Source: Sphaerosporella brunnea
Taxonomy: Eukaryota > Ascomycota > Pezizomycetes > Pezizales > Pyronemataceae
DNA: 39,916 nt
Direction: 5' to 3'
Assembly: GCA_008704415.1 (NCBI GenBank)
Contig: VXIS01000393.1
Location: 1 to 39,916, forward strand
Positions 32,235 to 39,916 of the stretch are shown one piece after another. The translations under genes were made by a program, and so were the position numbers. How positions within the stretch are numbered: the first letter of the stretch is position 1; every line of letters starts with the position of its first letter. Under the pieces are notes generated by a model that worked only from the letters and a program-made list of their open reading frames with translations, ran no database searches and had not been told where the DNA came from.

Positions 32235-32729
32235 TATATATATCCCAAGCCAATGGGGGTATCCACGATACGCAGCGACAGATGGAGGTTTGATCGTACA
32301 GCGAAAGTTTGGCGCAGCAGCTCGCGATATATCTGCAGCTGCTTACCCGAGAAAATAGAGCGTGCGGGGGGTGCCACACACCGCCAGCCTGGATGCCACC
32401 CCCCGTGCATGTCAACAACTTTCTTCGAACGACATGCCACTCGCTTCCCGCATGGCTACACAGGTATCAAACTGCATCTGCGCATGCAGCCAGCGAGCGG
32501 GTCCGAGCACTTCACTGGCATCGCAGAAATGTGGGATTTTCTCGATCTGGTGATTTGAACCTCGATTGAGCTCAATTATTTCTCCTTCGAGCAACTTTTA
32601 GCCACTTGCTGTAGGTGCAATTTCTTTGGTTCTAAATGCCGGCCACGAGTATGGGGTCCCGGCCACGGTGCAAGGCAACTCAGCATTGCCAACACACACA
32701 GAAACACCTTACAAAAAAAAAAAAAGAAA
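32235..32729. other. Intergenic region, no gene seen
   Basis: Short overlapping ORFs only. An A-run at 32712-32724 lies just after the stop codon of Myb-like gene B in its 3' flank. Confidence 0.5.
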
Positions 32730-33339
32730 TTACATGAACAAAGAACTGTCCGGACGCCAATTGCGAGGCCGAGAATGGCCAAACCCCCGGAAACCAGCTC
32801 GATCCAAGCCGAGTAGATCCTGCTCTTCTTCTTCTTCTTCTTCTTCTTCTTCTTGTTCCTCTTGCTCCTCCCCCTCCTCCTCGCCGTTTACACCAACACT
32901 TTTCTGCCTCTTAAGCCCAAGCCCAAGCCTGGGCCCGGGCTCCGGCCCTTGCTTAACCGGTGATGCCGCTGCGGCCGCATTGGCCATTACCGACTGCCGC
33001 TGTTTCTTCCTCGGCGTCGGTTTCGGCGTTGACGAAGCACCGCGTTTGCGGGGGGTGCTGGTGGGGCCAGTGCCTTGTTCGAATCTATGATTCCCTCCGT
33101 TGTGGTCTGCCGTTAGTCTTCCCCCAACAAGAAAAATAGTAGATGGGGAGAGGGGGGATAAACGCAGTAACAAGATCCTTTGCCTCCTTCTTCAACACCC
33201 GAAAACGGTGCTCAACCCCGTTGGCAGTCGCGTACCCGTAGAGCTCCGAGACTTGCTTGTTGTTGATGCGGAGCGTTGAGTTTGCGGCTAGCAGCGCGAG
33301 GAGGAGGCGCCGGTCTTGGTCGGCGTTCCACGTTGGCAT
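32730..33339 (-). CDS. Myb/SANT-like domain protein, paralogue B
   Basis: Two exons on the minus strand, 33339-33164 and 33084-32730, give 176 aa. The Myb/SANT-like domain starts almost at the N-terminus (about 4-56): TWNADQDRRLLLALLAA, then VSELYGYATANGVEHRF, then VLKKEAKDLV. The intron is my best choice (GTTTAT donor, CATAG acceptor, 79 nt) because it alone keeps frame; the nearer GGCAG acceptor does not. The C-terminal part is basic (TPRKRGASSTPKPTPRKK, a likely nuclear localisation signal) and ends with an acidic Glu/Gln tract, about 27 residues encoded by a GAA/GAG repeat, then RGFGHSRPRNWRP. The Glu tract could vary in length between strains. A related 65-bp repeat lies 175 bp upstream. 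Confidence 0.65.
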
Positions 33340-33361
33340 TGTGGCGGTGACAATGTGGAGA

Positions 33362-33395
33362 GGAGAAGAAGAAGAAGAAGAAGAAGAAGAAGAAA
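33362..33395. repeat. (GAA)n microsatellite in 5' flank of Myb-like gene B
   Basis: Ten or so GAA units on the plus strand (TTC on the coding strand) begin about 25 bp upstream of the ATG at 33339. The same gene encodes a Glu tract from another GAA/GAG run near its 3' end. Confidence 0.9.
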
Positions 33396-33513
33396 GGGAG
33401 AGAGAGAGGCCTGGGTGGGACAGTTTATATGCCGAGCTGATGGGTAGTGGCGGCGTGGCAGTGCAGGTGGACCAATGGAGACTCGGACTGCAGGAGGTGT
33501 GGATGATTATAGC

Positions 33514-33579
33514 CGTTTGCATAAGTGTAGTCGTTTCCACTTCTCAACAGCAACTCGAGAAAAGTAGAGTCTGTGCACG
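33514..33579 (+). repeat. 65-bp inverted repeat, left arm
   Basis: CGTTTGCATAAGTGTAGTCG to AGTAGAGTCTGTGCACG matches the reverse complement of 35740-35804 with one base indel and one substitution. It lies 175-240 bp upstream of Myb-like gene B. Confidence 0.85.
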
Positions 33580-33651
33580 CCGTTCCTTCCCGTCTTGTCG
33601 TCGTCTTGTCGTTGACCATACAATTCAGGTAACGCTCTGGGGGGCGTTGCC

Positions 33652-34328
33652 TAGTGATGGACACAAGCCGAGCCGAGCCGAGCCATGAGGAAGGCTCGAG
33701 CCAGCTCGGCTTGTTAGAACATGGGCTCGTCAAGCCGAGCCGAGCCTGAAAAGCTCGAGCTTTGGCTTGAACTGCAGTACAATTTATGATCGACGAGCCG
33801 GTAAATAAGGGACATTAGAGGCGTCGTTATGATACTAGTATATATCTTATAGATCTGATCCGGAATCAAAGCCTTCTGGATCAGTTTCCTGCTCTGCTCT
33901 CCATGCCCTCGCGTCGCCCTCGTCCGGACCGGCTCCTGGCCAACACCATGGGCACCATCTCCGCCTTCGCTCTGGCTAGGGTGCTCTGACTGGGAGTAAC
34001 CCGTGCTGTGACCAGCCGCCCTACTGTCGCTCTGCCTGGCCGCCGAGCCCTCTTGATGACCCTCGCTCTCTCTCTGTCCATCGGCAGCATCCCTACCGTT
34101 TGTAGAATTATTATTGATGCCGTGAAGTTCGCAGTCATCGACGCTCTTGTGGTGAAGCCAGCGTTTGAGTAGTAAAACTGCACTGATGGAATTCCACAGA
34201 ATGTGCTCGATCAACCCGCCTTGGGCACGCACTTTTCATCTTGGCTCGCCGAGGGGATATATCCCCCTACCTACCTAGCTAGCTAAAACAAAAAAGGCTC
34301 GAGCCGGCTCGGCTTATGTCCAGTACTA
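33652..34328. mobile_element. 677-bp hAT-like element, decayed
   Basis: The ends are TAGTGATGGACACAAGCC (33652 on) and, inverted from 34328, TAGTACTGGACATAAGCC, followed on both sides by GCCGAGCC units. TAGTGxTGGACA is the style of hAT terminal repeats. I find no 8-bp target duplication (flanks GCGTTGCC and TATGGAAG), so the copy is old or the borders are off. Inside is a minus-strand ORF (34232-33714) with no hAT dimerisation motif that I can see. The GCCGAGCC motif also occurs in inverted pairs inside (33735-33770). Confidence 0.5.
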
Positions 34329-34393
34329 TATGGAAGACAACAGCTTGGCAAGTGTGGCTTTCAACGCGAGAAATGGCTATGTCTATTGGTGTA

Positions 34394-34519
34394 CCGTAAA
34401 AACTCGAGAGCAAGAGAATGGGCTAAGTCACTGCGCCATGTAGGCTTAGTGACTTTGCCACATGGCGCAGTGACTTAGCCAGTGACGTAGCCCATTCTCT
34501 TGCTCTCGAGTTTTTACGG
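34394..34519. mobile_element. 126-bp MITE with nested palindromes
   Basis: Perfect 32-bp terminal inverted repeats (34394-34425 and 34488-34519) begin CCGTAAAAACTCGAGAGC. TA lies on each side (34392-34393, 34520-34521). Inside is a second perfect 17-bp inverted repeat, AAGTCACTGCGCCATGT (34425-34441) against 34460-34476. Nearly the whole unit can fold into a hairpin. The CCGTA end and TA target link it to the elements at 30740 and 34651. Confidence 0.9.
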
Positions 34520-34650
34520 TAAGGGAGTGATATGTACGGTGCGGCGTTGACCCAGACCATGTGATGCACCTGTCCCTGGGATTGGAACAAAGACCTCCAT
34601 CGCGGAAACACCTGGGTAGCGGCCACCACAAAAAAAGGCCTGACGCCCTA

Positions 34651-34905
34651 CCGTATCGTCTGAGTCTTAAGCAACGCGGGTGGTAAGGTTGCGGGTGTCG
34701 AGGGTTTTCTATTGGTGGGATTGGACGTCGCGGTCACAATTTGGGTTTGCACACAACTTTAATGATGATCAACAAGCGGGGCGCTGCTGTAAATAAAAAT
34801 CAGATACAGCATCGCCCGCGCGCGAGTCTTTAGAAATTGACTTTTTGATAGCTTGGCAACACCCCACCCCTCCGACCCGCGTTGCTTAAGACTCCGACGA
34901 TACGG
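34651..34905. mobile_element. 255-bp MITE, CCGTA ends
   Basis: The left end CCGTATCGTCTGAGTCTTAA.. and the right end, inverted, CCGTATCGTCGGAGTCTTAA.. agree over about 32 bp (through GCAACGCGGGT) with one mismatch. TA lies on each side (34649-34650, 34906-34907). No ORF of note. It sits 131 bp from the 126-bp MITE. Confidence 0.88.
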
Positions 34906-35739
34906 TATGTACGAGAACTGCTCTCCGAATTGATTAACACTTGTCGGCGATTTGTTGTTTAAGGTAGACTATATATCCCAAAACGCCCATGAACACCAAG
35001 GTCTTCAGAAAACAGAAAGCCTGTCAGCAGCCCTCTTTGACAACTTTCACGGCGCGACTTACCTGAAACACAGCAAAGGAAGCGTAAACACGGATCCAAA
35101 ATTCTGCATCCCGAATTCCTGCGGAGGTGGATGTTTGATCAGCACGCTGGTTGACTGTGCAAGCGATGGACCGGATACCTTCAATGTAGGGAGTTTCACA
35201 GTCTAAACCGTACGGGCAGGCGGTTCTGTTCCGTCGGGGTGAAGGAACGTTTTCGTGAATGGAGTCTGGGGGCTCTGGATCCGAAGCATGCTTCCCAGCG
35301 AAACAGTGTATGCCGATGATGGTCATTCTCAGAGGCGGAGGGAGCACATAGCTATGGAACGAGCCAAAGGGGAACTCATCGCATTTTAAATCCGAAGACA
35401 ATGGGACCGCAGGATGCCGCATGCTGGCCATATGCCTGTAAGGTTGAGTTTTTCATACAGCGGTGACTGAGCTTGCAGTTCAAACCCGACACTCATAAAC
35501 TCCTAAGCTGACAAGCTTTGTGACACAGCTGAACAGTCTAAGTGGGAGCAAAACTTTCTTTCTATCTAATGAAACATTCCATCACGAGCCTCAATGCCGA
35601 TCGCCGTCGATTGGCGCGTTCGCCTATGCCAACAAATATCTGGAGAAACCAATAGGAATTACGAGTTTAACTGCCACAGGCCAAAACGGCATGTTTTTGA
35701 CCAGCAGCATTCCACTGCGCGCCCGCAGACTCTATTTTT
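34906..35739. other. Interval with an unplaced minus-strand ORF
   Basis: A minus-strand ORF (35431-35024, 135 codons) has protein-like composition and contains LKCDEFPFGS, which recalls the CDEYPF motif of NucA/NucB-type deoxyribonucleases. The residues that should follow do not match, so I do not call it. Plus-strand ORFs overlap it. No transposon ends recognised. Confidence 0.35.
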
Positions 35740-35804
35740 CGTGCACAGACTCTACTTTTCCCGAGTGCTGTTGAGAAGTGGAAACGACTACACTTATGCA
35801 AACG
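35740..35804 (-). repeat. 65-bp inverted repeat, right arm
   Basis: Reverse complement of 33514-33579. Its end lies seven bases from the stop codon of Myb-like gene C (35811). A partial second copy of the CAGACTCTATTTTTC unit precedes it (35726-35740). Confidence 0.85.
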
Positions 35805-35810
35805 ACTGAT

Positions 35811-36352
35811 TTATTTGCCCTGGGCCGAAGGAAGCTCCATCCAGCTCACATCGTCACCCTCCCAAACCCAAGTCTCCTTCTTAACCTCCTCCTTAACCGC
35901 CACGACCCTCCTCCCGCTCCCAGCATCCACATACCTATCCATTCTCGTCCCGCCAATCGACAAGTAGCTTCCGCTCTGCGGCGGGGTCCTCGCAGGTTCA
36001 TCCTCAATCCCGACATCTCCAGGCGCCGCCTCCCTCTCCGCAGCCACGGCCGCGCCCTCGAGCTGCCTGATCTTCTGTTCGAACCTTTCCTGCGCCCGCC
36101 CCCGACTGTTGCCGTAGTTTTTGTCGCCGCGGAGCTTGGCGCGGAAGCGGTGGTAGCTGTCTTGTGCCACGCGGGCGTTGCGATAGCCCATTTCTCTGGC
36201 GAGTTTGTCGAAGTCGATCTGTTCTGTTAGCTGGGGAGGGAGGAGGGGGGGGGGGGAGGGGGTGGTACTTGTGGCGTGCCGACTATGGAGTTTAGAACCG
36301 CGTTGGCCATCTGCACGGTTCGGTCGGTGGTGGGCGTGGTTCGGGGGGGCAT
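35811..36352 (-). CDS. Myb/SANT-like domain protein, paralogue C
   Basis: Two exons on the minus strand, 36352-36269 and 36218-35811, give 163 aa. The 50-nt intron (GTACCA, C-rich, GCTAACAGAACAG) needs the second of two close acceptors to keep frame. It joins NSIVGTPQ to IDFDKLAREMGYRNARVAQD. The domain (about 9-58) has TDRTVQMANAVLNSI, then DKLAREMG, then YHRFRAKLRGDKN, matching the helices of paralogues A and B. The residue usually Trp at the first helix is not Trp, so the core is more diverged. The remainder has a predicted coiled coil (ERFEQKIRQLEGAAVAAERE) and a C-terminus with VKEEVKKETWVWEGDDVSW. It is probably nuclear. The intron position differs from A (third helix) and B (after the domain), so the three are old paralogues or independently acquired introns. 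Confidence 0.7.
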
Positions 36353-37658
36353 GGTTGTAGGTTGGGTTGTTGTTGTTGTGGTTTGGAGAAGTGAGGGGGA
36401 GGGGGGGGGGGGGGGGTTTATATGGTGGTTTGGTTTGCTTTTTTTCTTTTTCTGGAGTCAACATGAGCGGGGTGGCCATTAGTGGTGGTTGTGGCCATGG
36501 TGGGATATAGGAGGATCTGGTGGGATCTGTATTCTAGGACGCGGACTTGGGTAACTTCTACCCCGTTTGGGCTGGCAGGGCACATCGGAGTGGCCAACAC
36601 ACCGCTCGGACCCAGCCGTACAGCTGCAGTTGTCCCGTAAATGTAGGGGTCGCTAAGTATTATATCGACGACGGCGCAGCCGATACCATCGTTATCAACC
36701 ATTGTTATTAACCCTACTATACATACTAAGTTAGGAAACAATGCAGTCTAACTACTCGCGCCGAGACCGAATGATCGGCTGTGAATCCGGCTTCTTCGAC
36801 GTCTAACCAGTGCGCGCGCTCACCGGGCCCTCTATCGAACCAAATGCGGGACCAACAAAGTCACCCTCGATCTCAATTAAGTCCTCCTCAATCGCTACCA
36901 ACTGAGTTTCTTCTACATGCCTCATTCCAACTGCGTGCGTTGCTCCAGAATGCGCATGTTGACATAGCTTATCGGCCCTCGCTTCAATAAGGCGGTTCCT
37001 CTTTCCATCGGGAATGAGGACTCGGGTAAAAAGGACCGCTCTGACGGTACAGGATTAGAGAGTCGTGCAAGGTCTCTTTCAAAGGGTATCATTTCTTCCC
37101 AAAAGTTCGGTGCAAGCTCCTAAATACGGCTTTGGCGACGAAAGGGGGACTCTTGATGGCATACGGCTTTGTGCCAGTGCAAAATCCGAGGCTATACAGT
37201 GCTTCCTTATGAAGGCCGGCCTACACCTTGTCTGCATCCCCCATAGTGTAGGGCTCGTTATGCGAGCCGGTAGGTGGCCGGATCCAAGCAGTGCGCTGGT
37301 GAGCAACGATACGCCGGGCTTTGTGTCCATTTTAATAAGGTAGTCGTCTCAGACACCATGCGTTCAAGTTAGGTGACGGTAGTGGAGACATCCTTCCAGA
37401 CGCCGAGCTTCATTTTCAGGCCCGACCTCCTCCCAGAGGCGAATAAAGTTTTATACCGCTGTATTCTAGAGCCGCACGGAAAGCCGGCGCTGCACACCAT
37501 CGAGAGAATCCCCGCGTACCAGAGGCAGTCCTGTTACAAAACAACACACAGCTCCATATAAAGACTAATATACCTCCACAACTCGCCTTTTTTTTCGTGT
37601 CCACCCCCCTCCCCCCCGCCCAAAACCCTCTATCTGTCTGCATGATTATTCCTCTAGC
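36353..37658. other. Gene-poor interval, no gene seen
   Basis: It begins with the promoter of Myb-like gene C. Short ORFs (for example 36418-36741 -, 37079-37330 -) have no recognisable similarity. One could be transposon debris. No TIRs or tandem repeats stood out. Confidence 0.45.
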
Positions 37659-38094
37659 TCATGGTTTCTTTACCCGGAAGTTATGCAACCCCTCCTTGGG
37701 CTGTCCCTGCTTATCCCTCCGAGCCTCCCACGCCCTATCCCCAGTACCATCCGGCACAGTACCCGGATCAATCGGAGGTTTGTCCGCCCGTTTCCCCTGG
37801 ACTCCAGTCCGCTGTCCCAATTCTGGTAGTGGATCTGTGAAACATTCTTGCGTTAGCAAGTGATCCAGATCCGGGGGAAGGGGGGGGGGGGGTGGGGTAC
37901 TCACCAGCAGCGGCAGGAGCAGAAACAGTGGCTCCGGCTCCGGCTCCGGCGGCGGAAGCGGGTGCGGCAGCATCGGCGCCGAGATAGGCTACACCTTGCT
38001 GGGAGGGGACGTAATGGTGGAATATTGTGTCCGGAGAAGGTGCGGTGGTGGCGGGGGTTTCGGGTGTGTCGTTGAGGATTGCCTTGAGGTCCAT
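37659..38094 (-). CDS. Small Pro/Ala-rich protein of unknown function
   Basis: Two exons on the minus strand, 38094-37905 and 37834-37659, give 121 aa. The 70-nt intron has a GTGAGT donor, GCTAAC and a CACAG acceptor and keeps frame. The first exon begins MDLKAILNDTPETPATTAPS and ends in an Ala/Gly run. The second is charged (LPELGQRTGVQGKRADKPPI, then RAWEARRDKQGQPKEGLHNF) and ends VKKP. I recognise no domain. The MDLKxILND opening is reminiscent of fungal transcription factor N-termini but that is not evidence of function. A GGA-rich microsatellite lies in its upstream flank (38175-38235). Confidence 0.6.
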
Positions 38095-39916
38095 TGTTGT
38101 TGGGCTTTAGTCTTTTGTGATTTGCTGTATGGGAAATTATCTTCGGCCTTCATTCTGTATCAGCAGATCTGCGAGGAGGAGGAGGAGGAGGAGGTGACGG
38201 AGGAAGAGGAGAAGGAGGAAGAGGGGCTCACCAGGAGGAATCCAAAACTGACTTGATGTTTTGTCGATGCCAGTGGAAAAAAAACAGCTCGCCCGTCACT
38301 GGGATTTATATCGAAGAAACCCATGGCCACATCTTTGCGAGCCATCATCTGGCGGGAAACATCTGGTCAGATGAACTTGAACATCCAACCAGCCCGTGAA
38401 GGCGGCGTTTCAAAACTTCACCATGCTCTTCTCTTTCCGGTGGTTTGTCGTGCAGAGCTGGATTGATGCCTCAGACCAAGGTGCATTCTCGAAGTTCGGA
38501 GAAGTTTCTACTGGCCGCATCTGGCCAGGCTCAAGGTCCGTGTAGGTGGAGGGGTTTGTCCAGTTCCCAGGTGACTCGCAGGCAAACTTTCACCAGATGA
38601 GTTTGAGGAGTGGATCCGGCCATCGAGTCATAGCCATGGCCTGCCCTGCCACGAGAGCATGTTTGGCCTCGACGTAATAGACGAGAATGAGGCAGAAAGG
38701 GCATCGATATATCGAGCGGTGTTTGCCAAAAGGCAAAAAAAAGAAGCGACTCGCACTGCACGTGCGCGCTTCTCGATCCGCCGCACGGATCGCGAAGTTT
38801 CGATCGGCAAATAGGGCAGTACCTTATCAGGAAAAAGGCGTGGTTGCAACCCTTGCTTAACTAGACGCCGGATGCACCGGATTGCGGTAAAAGCATTGCA
38901 GGCATCGCGATGTGAGGTTTTGGTGGTTTACATACCACAGTCCGGTGCTTAGTTACATGTATGGCGATCGCAAACCGGCAGATCACTCTGGGGCGCCGGA
39001 TGCAAGGGATGCTAGGGAAGCGATCACCACCGGAGATGCTCTATGCCGCGAGATCACGATGCCTTCCAACATGCTGCTCACGAGCGCGAACAGAAAGAGG
39101 GCATTACAATGGTATTTTCATGTTTTGGGCATCGTGTTGACTGCATTGTCCGCCGGGATTTCGCGATTCTCACATACTCTACACGCTGCTCACAATCATG
39201 GCGTTTTACGATGGATGGGATTTCTGATGATTTTGTGCATTGCATTAAGAGTTGTGTGGGGGTAGGCCGTAAATGGACCGGTGCTTCGCGATCAATTAGC
39301 TGGGCGACGGCCTGAGACCATAAACCTCTCCGCACACGATCTCCCAGACCGTTTTTGATATGGGGTTTTTCGATGATTTGGTTCGTCGCGTCTGCGGATG
39401 CATGCGGTTGCGTTGTCACCGAGCTTAGGTCTAACCAAGCATGCACTCTGTTGCTGATGAATGTTACTCTAGTACATACCCTCCCCCATTACACAGTCTA
39501 AAGTAAAGTGCCTGATAGTAGTAAGTAAGACGGGTGGATCGCCCACAAACTCAACCTCTCTTGAACGCAGATGTCCCATTGGCCCGTTAAGCGATCCTCT
39601 CTACTCGACAGAGCCAGCCAAACTTGACACGCGCTGATGATCATCGGCCAGTGTGGCACTCAACCACTGTTATACCATCCATCCATCCATCCATCCACAT
39701 TCACCAGCTCGGTCGGGGCTTCGCAGCTACCCGAATCATCGCTCACGCTCTCTGCAACAACAACAACCGGGGCCCTGGTAATCTGTAAAAGGTTACAGCG
39801 CGCACCTCGAAGTTCTTCTTCACTTTCCCCCTCACGAGGTTGGGGAAGTTATGTCAGCGTATGATACCCAACTCCTATTCCCACTAGGGCTGGCCGTCCC
39901 ATCAACTTCTCCAGCC
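38095..39916. other. Right end of window, no gene supported
   Basis: A plus-strand ORF (38912-39265) and a minus-strand ORF (39446-39078) overlap each other and neither shows a domain. A (GAGGAG)n tract lies at 38170-38235 and an ATCC tandem at 39678-39697. No transposon ends seen. The region may be the flank of a gene beyond the window. Confidence 0.4.

Larger units (their letters stand above)
33340..33651. other. Upstream region of Myb-like gene B
   Basis: It contains a GAA microsatellite (33362-33395) and one arm of a 65-bp inverted repeat (33514-33579). No gene seen. Confidence 0.5.

Noticed and set aside
33644..34336. 8-bp target-site duplication around the hAT-like element
   Set aside because: The flanking octamers GCGTTGCC and TATGGAAG do not match, and shifting the borders by one or two bases does not help.
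37079..37343. Overlapping plus and minus ORFs
   Set aside because: Both are short, neither has a domain, a start context or splice signals that extend it.
38912..39446. Overlapping plus (117 codons) and minus (122 codons) ORFs near the right end
   Set aside because: They exclude each other and neither shows a motif; a hydrophobic C-terminal stretch in the plus ORF is not enough to call a membrane protein.
1..39916. CRISPR array, secondary-metabolite cluster, viral or bacterial segment
   Set aside because: No spaced direct-repeat array, no synthase or tailoring enzyme set, no viral hallmark gene and no intronless bacterial-type operon was seen.

Overview
The window looks like nuclear DNA of a filamentous ascomycete (Pezizomycotina). 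Genes carry short 50-80 nt introns with GT donors, CTAAC/CTAAT-type branch sites and YAG acceptors. There is a nine-exon alpha-tubulin, a fungal YME2/RNA12 protein, a LIN1-type GYF protein and a pappalysin-type M43 protease. Long non-genic stretches hold eroded transposons, which recalls repeat-rich Pezizomycetes, but the class is an inference. I see no bacterial, organellar or viral segment.

Layout. 0.6-10 kb (genic): a WW-domain/QYG-rich protein (671-1902, +), a long SDR-fold protein lacking its catalytic Tyr and Lys (2789-4396, -), a doubtful small gene (4540-4951, -), a class 1A dihydroorotate-dehydrogenase-like flavoenzyme (6558-7466, +) and a five-finger C2H2 protein (8516-9903, -). 10-16.5 kb (gene-poor): a dead LINE tail carrying RNase H (11237-12060, -), a tRNA-headed SINE-like element (about 15120-15330, -) and a dispersed repeat in two copies. 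16.5-29 kb (genic): a secreted M43 metalloprotease, a 929-bp transposon with perfect 95-bp terminal inverted repeats, alpha-tubulin, LIN1 and, divergent from it, YME2. 29.7-38.1 kb (accessory): three small Myb/SANT-like genes, all on the minus strand, interleaved with three TA-flanked elements whose ends begin CCGTA, one hAT-like element and a 65-bp inverted repeat pair that touches two of the Myb genes. A small proline/alanine-rich unknown gene follows (37659-38094, -). The last 1.8 kb holds nothing convincing.

Functional reading. The core genes are unrelated housekeeping functions: microtubules, U5 snRNP, mitochondrial inner membrane, pyrimidine or flavin redox. They do not form a pathway or biosynthetic cluster. 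The most unusual part is 29.7-38.1 kb, where diverged single-repeat Myb-like genes sit among short DNA transposons. It could be a rapidly evolving regulatory gene family shaped by these elements, or passive co-accumulation in a soft region. Gene models with introns were built by hand from splice signals and reading-frame continuity. Each total length was checked for divisibility by three.
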